NCBI RefSeq assembly: GCF_046630445.1
Contig: NC_092333.1
Coordinates: 340,952,501 to 341,016,500, forward strand
Length of the DNA: 64,000 nt
Reading direction: 5' to 3'
Source: Rutidosis leptorrhynchoides
Lineage: Eukaryota; Streptophyta; Magnoliopsida; Asterales; Asteraceae
Shown here: positions 1 to 11,744 of the stretch, piece after piece
Numbering within the stretch: position 1 is the first letter of the stretch
How the letters are laid out: each line of letters opens with the position of its first letter
Program-made: the position numbers and the translations under genes
Notes under the pieces: model-generated
Told to the model about the DNA's origin: nothing
What the model saw: only the letters and a program-made list of their open reading frames with translations
Databases searched by the model: none

Positions 1-2192
1 TTCTCTCAAAACCTTGAAGAAAATTTGAGGTACTTTCTATTTTTATTAATTTTTTTCAATATTGTCATTTATATTTATATTTATTGTATATTCTTTGTAA
101 AATTCGAAATTAATTATATTTATATGTTATAATTAGTATTACGAAAGCTCTAATCAAATTCATCTAAAAAAAATGGAATAAGACGGGAGCTCTAAAATCA
201 ATAGTTGAGCTGAGCACGAATTTCATTTGTATTTGAGCGTAAAAGCAGCTGCTTTGAAGGTTGGAAACCTACTGGTTCTAGAGATGTCGGTAAAGTGTTA
301 TTATGCATAAAAATAATTTTGATAATTTATGGAATATTATTTATAATTAAATACGAATTATGTAGTGTTTAAACGTAAAAACAATGTAAAATTCGTAATA
401 AATACTTTTAACCAAAAATAAAATATATATAATTTTTTTCTGAGTTTTTAAAACTTATATAGATCTGAAAAAATTTTAAAAATAATTACTTGGGTCGAAT
501 TGGTATTTATTATATAATTAAACTCTATTATTATGTAATTCGAAGGTAAATTAAGAATAAATATAAAATAATAAAAAAATATTTTTTTTAAATATTTTTC
601 TACAGGTTATTAGACTGATAGAAACTTATAAAAATTATAAAAATAATTATTTGGGTTTATTTAGTAATTATATAGAATTAAAATTATTTTGTGAATACAT
701 TAAGGGTAAAAACAAAAATAAATATAAAAATATAATAAAAACGTTTTCTTAAATTTTTCTACTAATCTATATGATTAACTAAGACTATAAAAATTATGTA
801 TGCAATTTTTAGATATTTAATTTATTATTTAGACATTTTTGAATAATGTTCGATTAATAAAACACTATTATTTTTGAAGTAATTTAGGTATTTATTTAAA
901 GGTAATTATATTTAATATATATAAGACATACTAAGGTATAATAACTAAATATTAAATAAAACTTACGTTATATTATCACATATATAATTATTAAGTACAT
1001 TAATAATTCGTTGTGTGTATACACCTAAAGTGAAGGTTAATCAAAGATAATGTATAATTCATGTGAACTTCATCGCTACTCACGGTCGTAAGTGAATGAT
1101 GTCTAGGTTGCCATTTATGGGTAAGCTTGTGGATCTCGAATGCCATGACTTAGATTCTGGTCAAGAATCCTGGGCCCCCGGTTATATCTGGTCATTCCTG
1201 ACTTATTTGATAGCAACGAAGTTTGAGTAAAGTTATACAACGTCTTGCTAAAGATTAACCCGAACTTTCTAAAATTGGAAAATTACTATAAGTGGAAACT
1301 TTCCATAAATAGTAACCTTCTGAAAATGGAAATTCTTTAGTGAACCATTACTATCAATATAGTACTATATACTTTTGTCTGTTAGGCAATGTCTGATCAT
1401 ACGTTCTATCTCTAGGTTGAGATCTCGGTCACGTCCTTCCGTTCAATTCTTTCGTGTGCTACTAAGGTGAACTTCATAGCCCCACTTTTTACTGTTTCAT
1501 AACTGTTTTATAACTTTTGGGGTGAGACACATGCTTGCTTTATAACTGTTTTACGCTTAGACACAAGTACTAAATTGTTAACTATGCTGTCATGCTTTGA
1601 TTCATGCTAAATCCCTACCGTAATATCGTCAATTGCTACGTTTAAATGCAAACTTAATTATTGTGAGTAGGCCTATTGAGAGTAACGTATCTAACCATTC
1701 GACCGTTGGTCTTTGGTTACATAATAATGATTCCACGACACTGACAGTACAAGGTGTCATAGGGTAAACTTGTTTAGTAGCGATATTACAAAATGCAGCA
1801 ACACTTTTAGATTGATATTTCTATATCAATCAACTTTAAATTAAATCTTGTGGTCTAAAACTTTGGATATTATTTATAAACCTATGAATTTCACTCAACC
1901 TTTTGGTTGACACTTTAAGCGTGTTTTGTCTCAGGTGATGATTGAGCTAGCTGCTACTTGCTACTAGATGATTGATGTATGCTTTGCTGCTTGCATGGAG
2001 CCCATCATTCATATTTATCATTTTGTTTAAGACATTTTCCATTTACTGTACTCTTATGATGTAAAACTTTGAATAATGCTTTCGCTGTTTATTTAATAAA
2101 TAAAACGTCTCATTTAGAGTCGTTCTCGCTTATACAACTGTGTTATGATATGATTGGTCACAATTACCCCTGGTCCATTTTGGGGGTGTGAC
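1..2192 (+). repeat. LTR of a Ty3/gypsy-type element, plus sense, cut by the window start
   Basis: The stretch ends in a typical LTR 3' terminus, TTTTGGGGGTGTGACA, at 2192. It shares sense-strand landmarks with other LTRs in the window: an AACCTTTTGGTTGACACTTTA segment near 1898 and a CATAGCCCCACTTTT segment near 1480 that matches the plus-sense LTR at 24785. No primer binding site follows 2192, so it is a 3' LTR or a solo LTR. The next bases, TATTA, would be the target duplication, but the left end is outside the window so this cannot be checked. No coding capacity was seen. Confidence 0.6.
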
Positions 2193-3691
2193 ATATTACC
2201 TACCCGTTAAAAAAATTTTCACAATTAATATTTTGTACAAAAGAAGTTTATTACAGTCTTTATGAAAATATATGTGTATATTTTCTATAGATGTAATATA
2301 GATTTAATGAGTTAATATTAAATTAAACTCATTTGTTTTATGGTTGGAACTAGAATTGAGTAATCCCTAAAACTTTATAAATTGCATAAGTATTTCTTTA
2401 ATAATATTGAAATTATGAATCATTACTTTGTTATTTGTTGGTTTTCGTGAAATTCTTGTGAACTTCACAAGGTACTAATGATGTTATTTGAAAAGTTTCG
2501 AGTACATCGATGATGAAAGTGTAAAATCAAACATATATTCAAATAATACACTTGATTTATTATGAATTGGATTTTTATTGAATTGAGACAGAGATTGTAA
2601 TTAACGATGGTTAAGTTGCGGACGAAGGACGTACATCATTGCATATTTGTAATATGAATTAACTGAGTAGTTAAGATTCACACATAATAGCTTAGTACGG
2701 GAAGATTTATTATGGTTTAAAAATTTATACATATAAAATATACATATAAATCTTTCGATTGGAAATGAGTTAATACTTCATAACTCGTTGATACAATATA
2801 TTTTTTGTTGATTCGTAATGATGTCCACAATGATTCTTGAACTGACAGAGTTTGCGATGTTACAGGTGATGTTGATTCTGACGATACTGACGGCACTGAC
2901 TGTGTTGATGATGCTACGGTCCTGTTGATGCTGTTGGTAAAACAATTCTAGCTTGTAAATTGTACACCATTTTCGATCAAAGTTTCTACTCTACCATCTC
3001 CGTTCACTCATCCAATTTACGGTCAGAATTAAATAATCTCTAAGATTTTGGAGATTACATAACTGCCGCAGAGATATCTCTTCAATGAAGTTTATGAATT
3101 AATACTTCATCATTTGTTGTTGTTGATATTCCTGGATATTTACAGGGCGTATGACGTTGATGTTTGAGATACAGATTGTGATGTTGCGGTGTGGGATGTG
3201 GATGTTGTTGTTGGTGGTGGTGATGGTACTGTTGGTGTTGCTGATGGTGGTACTGTTTATGCTGCTGGTGCTGCTGCTGGTGTTTGTAACCTTTGCACCA
3301 TATTCTCCAAAGCCACTACCCGAGCGCGAAGCTCGTTGACTTCTTCTATTACACCGGGGTGATTGTCGGTTCGGACGAGCGGATAAATAAAATCTAGAAT
3401 GTGGTGTAGTATGTAATCGTGACGAGATACTCTAGAAATAAGAGAGAAAATGGTGTTTCGGATAGGTTCGCCGGTAAGTGCTTCAGGTTCTTCGCCAAGA
3501 GGGCAATGTGGTCGATGGAAGGGATCACCTTCTTCTTGTCTCCAATGATTAAGGAGGCTACGAACCTATCCCCAATTCATCCAGAATAGATGATGACTAA
3601 TTGGTTGATCCATTCCGGTCACACTACTTTCGGAACTTGAGTGGGATTCCATTTCGGAATTCGAGGGACTTGAACTAATGACGAATTCCAT
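2193..3691 (-). pseudogene. gag N-terminal region of a minus-strand LTR element, decayed
   Basis: On the minus strand an ATG at 3691 opens a serine-rich N-terminus followed by a conserved block (GMDQPISHHLFWMNW, HWRQEEGDPFH, CPLGEEPEALTG) that is repeated at 22205-22517. It continues through a leucine-zipper-like stretch (NELRARVVALENMVQRLQ) and an Ala/Thr/Pro-rich tail near 3150. In-frame stops include TAG at 3566-3568, where the second copy has TGG. The stretch 2193-3130 reads as degenerate coding sequence ending in a purine-rich ACGGGTAGGTAATA near 2193. That resembles the polypurine-side junction of such elements. No protease, reverse transcriptase or integrase is present, so this looks like a gag-only or internally deleted element. 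The family assignment is from memory. Confidence 0.5.
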
Positions 3692-4065
3692 TTCGTACGA
3701 TTGAATAAAGAATTTTTCGATATGAGATGATTTTCCGGATATCGGGTGGTATTCTAATTATATAGAGCAAAAGGTTTCGTAGATTACGGAGGAATTTACG
3801 GAATATGTCAGGCAAAGTTTACATTAACAGATACGCTAAGATATGAATTAGCAGATACGCTAAGATATGAATTTTGTCTATACACTATTCATGCAATCAA
3901 TGCAATAAGATGTGTCTAGACTAAAAATGATAAGCAGGTAATATCTGACAAAAATGATGAGCAAAACTTTTGACATGCAGACACGGTCGAAGTCCAGACT
4001 CACTAATGCATCCTAACGACTATCAGTTAGACACACTAATGCAGACCTGGTTCGCTAAGACCACC

Positions 4066-4077
4066 GCTCTGATACCA
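4066..4077 (-). other. Primer binding site, initiator tRNA-Met type
   Basis: The minus strand reads TGGTATCAGAGC, the usual tRNA-Met primer site of plant LTR elements. It directly adjoins the LTR at 4079 and sets the element's orientation as minus. An identical site lies at 22925-22936. Confidence 0.85.
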
Positions 4078-5154
4078 ACTAAAAGGACCCGTTCATATAC
4101 ATTATAAACGATTCACAATAGTTGATTACATCGCGAGGTATTTGACCTCTATATGATACAATTTACAAACATTGCATTCGTTTTTAAAAGACAAACTTTC
4201 TTTACAACGAAAGTTGACGGCATGCACACCATTTCATAATACATCCAACTATAATTGGCTTAATAATAATCTTGATGAACTCAATGACTCGAATGCAACG
4301 TCTTTCAAAATATGCCATGAATGACTCCAAGTAATATCCTTAAAATGAGCTAATGCACAGCGGAAGATTTCTTTAATACCTGAGAATAAACATGCTTTAA
4401 AGTGTCAACCAAAAGGTTGGTGAGTTCATAGGTTTATCATAACAATCATTTCAATATATTAATAGACCACAAGATTTTCGTTTATAAATATATGTACACT
4501 CGCAAGTGTATAAAAGTATTCTATAAGTTGTAGGCACCCGGTAACAAGCCTTAACATTCATGTTTTACCCTCTGAAGTACACCAGATCAGGTGTGTTTAA
4601 AATAACCTCGAAGTACTAAAGCATCCCATAGTCAGGATGGGGTTTGTCAGGCCCAATAAATCTATCTTTAGGATTCGCGCCTACCGTACATAGACAAGTA
4701 GTTTAATGTTACCAAGCTAAGGGTATATTTCTGGTTTAAACCCACGTAGAATTAGTTTCAGTACTTGTGCCTATTTCATAAAACATTTATAAAAACAGCG
4801 CATGTATTCTCAGTCCCAAAAATATATATAAAAGGGATCAAATGAAACTCACAATACTGTATTTCGTAGTAAAAATACATATAACGTCATTTAACAAGTG
4901 CAAGGTTGGCCTCGGATTCACGAACGTATCAATATTGAGATTCAATATTGCAGGAAAGTACGTAGACGCAACGGAGATGATAAACACTAGATTGACCTCA
5001 CAAGCATACCCATGAACCATATCCATCACCTCCATAGCTATAACCCATAATTTCCTTAGCTTCGACTCATTCAAAAAAAACTATTTTGAAATCACTCGGA
5101 CAGCACTCCGTCGTAATATTTTATGTATACTAATAATATCTTGAAATAATACAG

Positions 5155-5158
<4 letters not shown>

Positions 5159-5233
<75 letters not shown>
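5159..5233. repeat. (AT)n microsatellite
   Basis: About 75 bp of perfect AT dinucleotide repeat lies within the minus-strand LTR. Confidence 0.95.
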
Positions 5234-5235
<2 letters not shown>

Positions 5236-5317
5236 ATCGATTGAGAGAGTTTAGAGAAATATATTTTCAAGTTTCTATGAAATAATGAAACCTATTGAAT
5301 TCTATTTATAATAGATT

Positions 5318-5462
5318 TTTGAATTATTAAAGTGAATTATTAAAGTATGAATTATTAAAGTATGAATTATTAAAGTGAATTATTAAAGCATGAATTATTA
5401 AAGTGAATTATTAAAGTTAAAGTAAAGTAAAGGTAAAGTAAAGGTAAAGTTAAAGTTAAAGT
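5318..5462. repeat. Short tandem repeat, unit about GAATTATTAAAGT
   Basis: Seven or more copies of an 11-13 bp GAATTATTAAAG(T/C) unit stand in a row. They fade into AAAGTAAAGGT repeats. The array lies inside the LTR. Confidence 0.8.
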
Positions 5463-6067
5463 ATAGTAAAAGTATAAAAACTATGTATGTATAATACGCG
5501 TATAAATATATATAACATTAATTTAAATCGTTATATATATTTAATGAAATAAAATATAAATATCGTTATATTTATTATACTGGTTAAGTAATGAGTTGTC
5601 AAAAGTGATTCTAGATATTTATAAAAGTTATATACGTTTTAATAATACAGTTCTTTTTAAACTGAAAACGTCTTTGTACGTTTGAAAATAGATTAATAGA
5701 ATATTATGGAAACCAATTCTCCACTAACTTTTGTCTAACTTTCGTAAATGATACTTTTTGTTTTTATATATAAATAGCTTTACAAATTATTCTGAATATC
5801 GTTAAGAGGAATAGATTTTCTCAAATCATAGTGGACCTCTCAACAGAGACTTATTAATATTCTCAAGTTATAATATATATATATATACATATACATATCT
5901 ATTTATATATAACGGTTCGTGAATCTTCGAAATTTGGTCGAGGTTATAATGAATGTATGAACACAGTTTAAAATTCTTGAGATTTAACTTAACAAACTTT
6001 GCTTATCGTGTCAGAATAATATAAAGATTAAAGTTTAAATTTGGTCGGAAATTTCCGGGTCGTCACA

Positions 6068-6610
6068 CGTTACAAGCGTATTGTATGAATGAGCATAAAA
6101 CGTGGGCGTTTAAAGAAGCTTGAGAATTTTTGAGCAACAAACCGACGTGGCTTACGCCTCCTGCGGTTGGTGGAGCTGTTATTGGTAGAGGTTTGCATGA
6201 TGAGGATGAAGAAGAAACGGTCCGTACGATTGATATCGCGGACGACCGAGCTGATGCGCTTTTAGGTGATGATCCGATGGCCCATTGGAAAGAATTGAAC
6301 AAGGAAAGCGTCTAGGAGTTCTGTATCTTCTGATGCCACGACCAGCTCTCGTGGAACAAACTCTTCAAAATTTGAGGAGTTTGTTGATTAAGTTAACACA
6401 TACATGAACGAAGTTGTACAAAAAAAAAGCTTGTACAAATGGACACAATAACTACAGCGGAACGTAAAATCCGCACTAGAAGCTACAAAATTTATTGCAT
6501 CAATTGAAAGTTTAAACATCACAAACCCGACGAAAAAGAAACGTGTTCAGAAGATGAAGAAAAAATTGCTCAAGGAATACGGTGACTTAATCCAACTTTC
6601 TGACGAGTAG
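6068..6610 (+). pseudogene. Harbinger-type Myb/SANT ORF, C-terminal fragment (copy A)
   Basis: The fragment is colinear with 15307-15859. It starts in the middle of the SANT-like domain (the codons for LQAYCMNEHKTWAFK are still legible), exactly where the LTR at 6067 begins, so the retroelement has replaced the N-terminal part. Downstream are remnants of the C-terminal NAM-associated region: RPIG-like, SSDATTSSRGTNSSKFEEFVD, and the terminal KEYGDLIQLSDE. Several stops and frameshifts break it. In databases such proteins are often mislabelled as glutathione S-transferase T3-like; they are transposon-associated DNA-binding proteins. No function is expected. Confidence 0.65.
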
Positions 6611-6872
6611 TTTATTTATATTAATGTATTTTCACTTTTTTAGAACTTTTCAAGAATAAAGTAAATTTAGTAATTTTTAGTTATTGTAGTTTTTTTATAT
6701 TGAGGACTTTTATTTAATGTAATCGTATTATTAATTTAATTTGTTTTGAAAGTTACAAAATAATACAGTAATCTAACTAATTAAATAAAATGAAACTAAA
6801 ATAAACTATACATTTAAAAAAATGAAAAAGAAATTAAAAATACCCACCCCTACCCCCAACACGCCCCTCAGC

Positions 6873-7421
6873 AGATGGCAATAGATGTCCGATTCATCTG
6901 GTATCCATCTGATCCAATCCAATAAGATTGATATGGATGATCTAAATGGATGATAAATGGATATGGATATGGATATAGAAATGGATACGGATGATGTGAT
7001 AATTTATCATCCATGGATGTATCTATTTACCACCGGAAATACTTATATACATATAAATATATACATAATTACTTAAATATATGCATATATTTTTAAATAT
7101 CCTTATGTGTGTAAACTATAAACAATTAAATTATTATCAAAAATATAGATTGTGAATATACAACTATGTAAATAATATTAAACTCATATATCTTACATGT
7201 ATTATACATATTTGTCAAAAATATTATGATGATTTCATTTCATAATAGAAAATGTTTTAGAAAAAACTTAACATCAACGGATACCCGATAACCCACTTAA
7301 TCCAACGGATATAGATATGAATGGATAAATTATATTTAAATAGATATGGATATGAATATGAATTTTAAAAAATTAAATGGATATTGATATGAATATAGGC
7401 GCACAAGGTCCATTGCCATCT
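6873..7421. mobile_element. MITE with AGATGGCAAT / ATTGCCATCT termini (copy A)
   Basis: The termini AGATGGCAATAGA and TCCATTGCCATCT form an imperfect terminal inverted repeat. The interior is dominated by degenerate GGATATGGATAT repeats. The same element is at 16159-16829, where it is interrupted by a SINE. There is no coding capacity. The superfamily is unclear. Confidence 0.6.
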
Positions 7422-7459
7422 CTAGTGTCAATCATTATTTATCAGTTTACTAGTACGCC

Positions 7460-8023
7460 TAGGGGTGTTCATCGGTTCGGTTTTTGGTTTTTTTTGGTTT
7501 ATTGGGTTCGATTTTTTCAATTTTGAAACTTATAAAATCAAAACCAAAAACCAAACCGAAACCCAATTTAAATATCAAAACCATAACTAAAACCGAACCG
7601 AAAACCGAATTTTATTTCGGTTTGGTTTTGGTTAAAACCGAAAATCACTAAAAATAAAAATCCTAACAAGAATAAACTTACATATAAATTAAGAATAACG
7701 GTTGTGAAATTAATTTAAGTATATAGAATATATAACATGTTTATTGTTTAATAAAAATGTAATAATACGTTAAATATAATATAAATATATAAAAATTATA
7801 ATTATAAATATGTTTTAAAATGTTATTAATTTGAATTCGGTTTTCGGTTAACCAAATTTAAAATTTTCAAAACCAAAAACCGAACCAAAAACCGAATTAC
7901 GAATTCGGTTTCGGTTTCGATCGATCCGAAAACTGTTTAAAATATTCGGTTTGGCTTTTTTTAATTTGGATTCGATTCAATATTCGGTTTATTCGGTTTA
8001 AAACTAAATGGTGCACACCCTTA
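7460..8023. mobile_element. hAT-type MITE rich in CGGTTTTGGTTT repeats
   Basis: The 564-bp element has short terminal inverted repeats, TAGGGGTGTTCA and its partner TGCACACCCTTA. It is flanked by 8-bp direct repeats AGTACGCC (7452-7459) and AATACGCC (8024-8031) with one mismatch. An 8-bp target duplication and TAGGGGTG ends are typical of hAT elements. The interior is made of complementary ACCGAA/TTCGGT motifs that can fold back. It is absent from copy B of the duplicated block, which supports insertion. Confidence 0.8.
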
Positions 8024-8285
8024 AATACGCCCACCAAACACTCCACCATACCCATCAACACTATTTTTTCCCATCATCTTTAAAATGGTCTAACCACTTA
8101 CTATATTGGAGTATGAAATTAAACATGACCAGTAGTCCATTACCCGATGTTTTCGGATAATAGCTACCACCATATATAAAGTTCTTGGACAAATCCCATT
8201 TCTCATTCATAAACAGATGTACGGTACAAGTACTGATGAACCTATCTTACTACTTCATTTACCATTATTAAAAGAAATTTTTTAG

Positions 8286-8416
8286 GGGAGTGATTCGTAC
8301 ACCACTATAAATTATCCATACATCATTAAATATGTTTTAGGGAATTGTACAGTACAATATTGTATTGCACATTTTGTGATGTATGAATAATTTTAATGAT
8401 GTACGAATCATCACCC
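8286..8416. mobile_element. Small foldback MITE, ends GGGAGTGATTCGTACA
   Basis: An inverted repeat (GTGATTCGTACACCA and TGATGTACGAATCATCAC) encloses about 60 bp. The related copy is at 17130-17256. It may be Tourist-like. No clear target duplication was found. Confidence 0.55.
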
Positions 8417-8606
8417 AATTTTTTATTTAAATCCTAAAAATCAAAAGACCCTTTTCAACATAAACTGATCTAGACATACAAGTTTCATGACTCAAGTCCG
8501 TTGCATCCTGGTATAAAGTACATGTACCGTACAAGTTACCAAAGCACATACAACACAATTTCTGTTTCTATTTCTATTTCCACAACAATAATAAATAATA
8601 ATAGAG

Positions 8607-9657
8607 GAGAAAATTAATGATATAAGCACATTTCATCTTCTTTCTCATAAATAACCATGGTCAGACTCTCTTTTTCAAGAATAAGCATAAATTTCGCCTA
8701 AAGTTAGGCGAATTAGGCGAAATTTTTGGTATCCAATTAAAACTCTCCACGTGTAAAAAAACTTCCGCCTAATTTTTTTTTTTTTTTTTAAACATTTTCA
8801 AACATTTCGCCTAACCTAACTTATTTAGGCGAATCAGGCGAAATGTTGTTTAGACGATTTAGGCGTAATGGTTTAATCAATCAAAACAAGCAACGGGTGT
8901 TTTATGTTTTCGCCTAACCAAACTTTTTTAAGCGAGTTAGGCGAAAAGTTAAAAAAACTTAAAAACACCATATACGGCCAACAACCACCGTGCTCCACCA
9001 TCGTACTCACGTCCGTTTGGCCATTCTGGTACATCGAACTCACCACCAGCAAGAGCAAGAACGGGTAATTTTCTCAACTATCATACCATGTTTATTCAAT
9101 TTCATTCGTGTTTATCACTTTGTGTGTTAAAAACCATTAGTATTGGATGATTGATATGTTTTTTATGCTCAAGTTTTATTTGTTTATGTTTATAAATAAT
9201 GTGCACATGAGTGTTAATTCTTTGTAAAATAGTTTATGGATTGTGTATGTGTATTTTAGTTGAACGTATAGCAACATCACTCTGAAGTGAATGTCTGAAT
9301 GATATGTATGAAGTGTTATCTTTTAAATGAGTGTTAATTCTTTTAAAGTTTTCGCCTAACTCGCCTAAAAGTTTGGTTAGACGAAAACATAAAATACACG
9401 TAGCTCGTTTTAATTGGTTAAAACATTACGCCTAAATCGCCTAAGCAACATTTCGCCTGATTCGCCAATGTTTGAAAATTTTGAAAAAAAATTATGCAGA
9501 AGTTTTTTGACACGTGGGGCGTTTTAATTGGATAGCAAGAATTACGCCTAATTCGCCTAACTTTAGGCGAAATTTATGCTTATTGCTGAAAAAGGGAGTC
9601 TTACCATGCTTATTTTCGAGAGAGAAGAAGAAAAGTGCTTGTACCAGTAATTTTCTC
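8607..9657. mobile_element. MULE-like long-TIR foldback element, 1051 bp
   Basis: Both ends begin GAGAAAATTA and continue as long inverted repeats of about 350 bp. The arms contain repeated TTCGCCTAA / TTAGGCGAA motifs and AATAAGCATAAATTTCGCC. Direct repeats AATAATAGAG (8597-8606) and AATAATAAAG (9658-9667) flank it, matching the 9-10 bp target duplications of Mutator-like elements. Copy B of the duplicated block (17436-17446) is the empty site. The roughly 380-bp centre (about 8960-9340) encodes no recognisable transposase, so the element is non-autonomous. Confidence 0.8.
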
Positions 9658-9786
9658 AATAATAAAGTAATAATTGTTAAAATTTAATTAAGAAAAAGAA
9701 GATTAATCAAGAAACATTAATACTATAAATGTTTTTTATTACAACCTCTGTCATTAAAGTGGTTCAAAGTATATTACGATGATTCA

Positions 9787-10572
9787 ATGCCTACACATAA
9801 CGTTTGGATCCAAACCCTAGATGGATATAATGCAGAAGTAGGTTTCAGACTTTCTGAAAAATCTTTATTTCTAAGTGTAGGCTGGAACAAGATATTTATT
9901 GATCTTAAATTGAAAGAAAATAATATACTATACTTTACTGCTATTGACAAAGGCAATTATGAATTGGTTATTTACTCAAGAGACATGATTCCAAAAAATT
10001 GGTTTAACATCACCAATAATTGGACTAACGTTATTGAGATTCAGCGAAGAATGTTTCAAATGGCTCCTTATAGAAAATTTCCTTCAGACATGGCATTTAT
10101 TGATGATCTAAATCGAACTAAATTGGTATGTACTTTTCTATACTATTACGTAAAAATTTTACTACATTCTTTATTACCTACTTCAATTAGTAATTTATTC
10201 GGTCTTCAACATTACATTTGTTATTTTTTTTAGTAATTTAGATTAAAAGATAAGTATCTTTATTCTTTCTATTAAATTGATTATCAATACTTTAACATTG
10301 TTTGGGTAACAGACTCTGAAAAAGAACTGTATATCTGCATATAAAGCAAGGTCGACCCCCAAAGATCACGTTGTCATTCACTACAATGGATCCTATAAGA
10401 AAAAGTTAGGCATATCAGTGGTTGAAGGAAAGTTGATCATACGTGTAGGATGGCCAGACTTACTTACGTATCTAAATTTGAAAATACGTTAATATCAAAT
10501 CGTATGCTTAGTGAAATGGATCCCCCGGATGTATTGCAAAAAGAAGTAATGTCTGGAATTGTAAAATTTTGA
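9787..10572 (+). pseudogene. B3-domain-like gene, exons 1 and 2 (decayed)
   Basis: An ATG at 9787 opens about 113 codons ending at a plausible donor (AAATTG|GTATGT near 10126). A second exon would start after an acceptor near 10312 (GGGTAACAG). Both exons carry a similar half-domain: a Val/Ile strand, then GW at positions 31-33 of exon 1, then a D-L-K-L block (exon 1 VGWNKIFIDLKLKENNILYF; exon 2 VGWPDLLTYLNLK). This pattern resembles the distal half of plant B3 DNA-binding domains (REM-like genes). Exon 2 meets a TAA at 10491 and the following sequence is shifted. The gene is therefore probably inactive. The B3 assignment is by pattern only. Confidence 0.45.
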
Positions 10573-10752
10573 TACCCCGCGGTAATGTGTTGGTAAGAAT
10601 TCATTCTTTATCAATTCTAATTTATAAACTCAGCTTATTAAGGACTAAAGAATTTATCGCCTAGAATACTGTATAATAATGTTCTTACTTATTGAAATTA
10701 TGTTGAATATTGTGCGTTATTTTAAATCTATGTAACTGTTTTGTTTTTTTAG

Positions 10753-11007
10753 CGTCTTCTAAACGAAATAATGCTACTTCCTGGTCTACGTAGTAATAAA
10801 AGAGTAACGTGCTACAATTTGGCTAAACGGAAGTACAAATGGAGGTTGAATCAAGAGAAGTCGAAGAAAAAACCAAACATTTGTGTGTCTTATGGATATA
10901 CCCTTTTTCGAAAAGAGAATCGCCTAAAGCCTGGCACAAAATGTTTATTCAATTACCTCTATAAAGAGCGCGCTTTTTATCTATTTCATTTGTACAACAA
11001 AAGATAA
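10753..11007 (+). pseudogene. B3-domain-like gene, last exon
   Basis: The exon begins after a T-rich acceptor (TTTTTTTAG at 10752) and reads through to TAA at 11005-11007. A basic stretch (KRKYKWRLNQEKSKKK) precedes a B3-like segment, FRKENRLKPGTKCLFNYLYK, matching the consensus 'F..EN.LK.G..C.F' near the C-terminal end of B3 domains. It is the third related half-domain after exons at 9787 and about 10313. This exon alone has no internal stop, but the upstream exon is broken. Confidence 0.45.
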
Positions 11008-11744
11008 TTTAAATTTGTCGTATGAATATTTGTATGAACAAAAATTATCAACGTTTTGGTGATGTGTATTCTACATACTTTACAAATTCAACCCACCACA
11101 GTACTTACGATAATGACCATCTAATATTGTTATTTCATATACGTTATAAAATACTCTATAATGTTTGCGGACGAGTTCTCATGCAACGGACGAGCTCATA
11201 AATCTATCTAATTAGGTAATAAATCATAGAATCATTTTAAAATGTGAAACCTTAACTATTGCTCATAGGGGCTACATATAGCAAAACTCTTCAATCTTTA
11301 CGCACAATTTTTTATAAATTTTAGAGACCAAGCGTGTGATATTGTCCCTAATAAATCATACAAAATCACATAAAACGCAAATTCCTTTTTGTATGGCTTA
11401 AAACTCAGCAGAAAGTTGTAGCCTTTAAAGTACTAATGTAACCATATTTCATTACAATCAAATGCCTTTTTGAACAAAATAAAAATAAAATTTACGTTCC
11501 CAAGCTTTTCATAGATAAAAAAAAAATGTCTTACTAAGATAAAGAAAAGATCAAAGTATGATGCTCCGTAATTACTAATTGTGGAATAATATAAGAAAGA
11601 CCAAAGTTCATACATAACGTTCACCAGCATACATTCTCAAGGTTTTTATAGAATAGCAAAACCGAAACCTAGGCATAAACATAGTTTGCCATAAAACATG
11701 TTATTCAAAATGTTCCTAACAACGTTTGTCACGCGTTCTTGATC
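11008..11744. other. Intergenic spacer and probable AFB 3' UTR
   Basis: AT-rich sequence lies between the B3-like remnant and the stop codon of the F-box gene. The part nearest 11745 should hold the minus-strand 3' UTR. No repeats, ORFs or RNA genes were recognised. Confidence 0.5.

Larger units (their letters stand above)
4079..6067 (-). repeat. 5' LTR of the minus-strand gag-only element
   Basis: On the minus strand the LTR starts TGTGACGACCCGG at 6067 and runs to the PBS at 4077. Its 3' terminus is degenerate (CTTTTAGT instead of a clean CA). It is colinear with the split LTR at 22939-23249 plus 32770-35066, including the shared GCACAGCGGAAGATTTCTTT segment where the Tekay element inserted in the other copy. 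It contains an (AT)n tract (5159-5233) and a 13-bp tandem repeat (5318-5462). Confidence 0.75.
6068..9719 (+). repeat. Duplicated block, copy A (matches 15307-17498)
   Basis: Sequence order is shared with 15307-17498 in the same orientation: Harbinger ORF fragment, MITE with AGATGGCAAT ends, a unique block starting CCACCAAACACTCCACC, a second MITE, and a terminal block ending AGAAACATTA. Copy A additionally carries the hAT-type MITE (7460-8023) and the MULE-like element (8607-9657). Copy B additionally carries a SINE (16334-16506). Each insertion can therefore be dated after the duplication. Confidence 0.85.

Noticed and set aside
3151-3339. Hydrophobic 62-codon plus-strand frame that looks like a membrane peptide
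   Set aside because: It is the antisense of the Thr/Pro/Ala-rich tail of the minus-strand gag.
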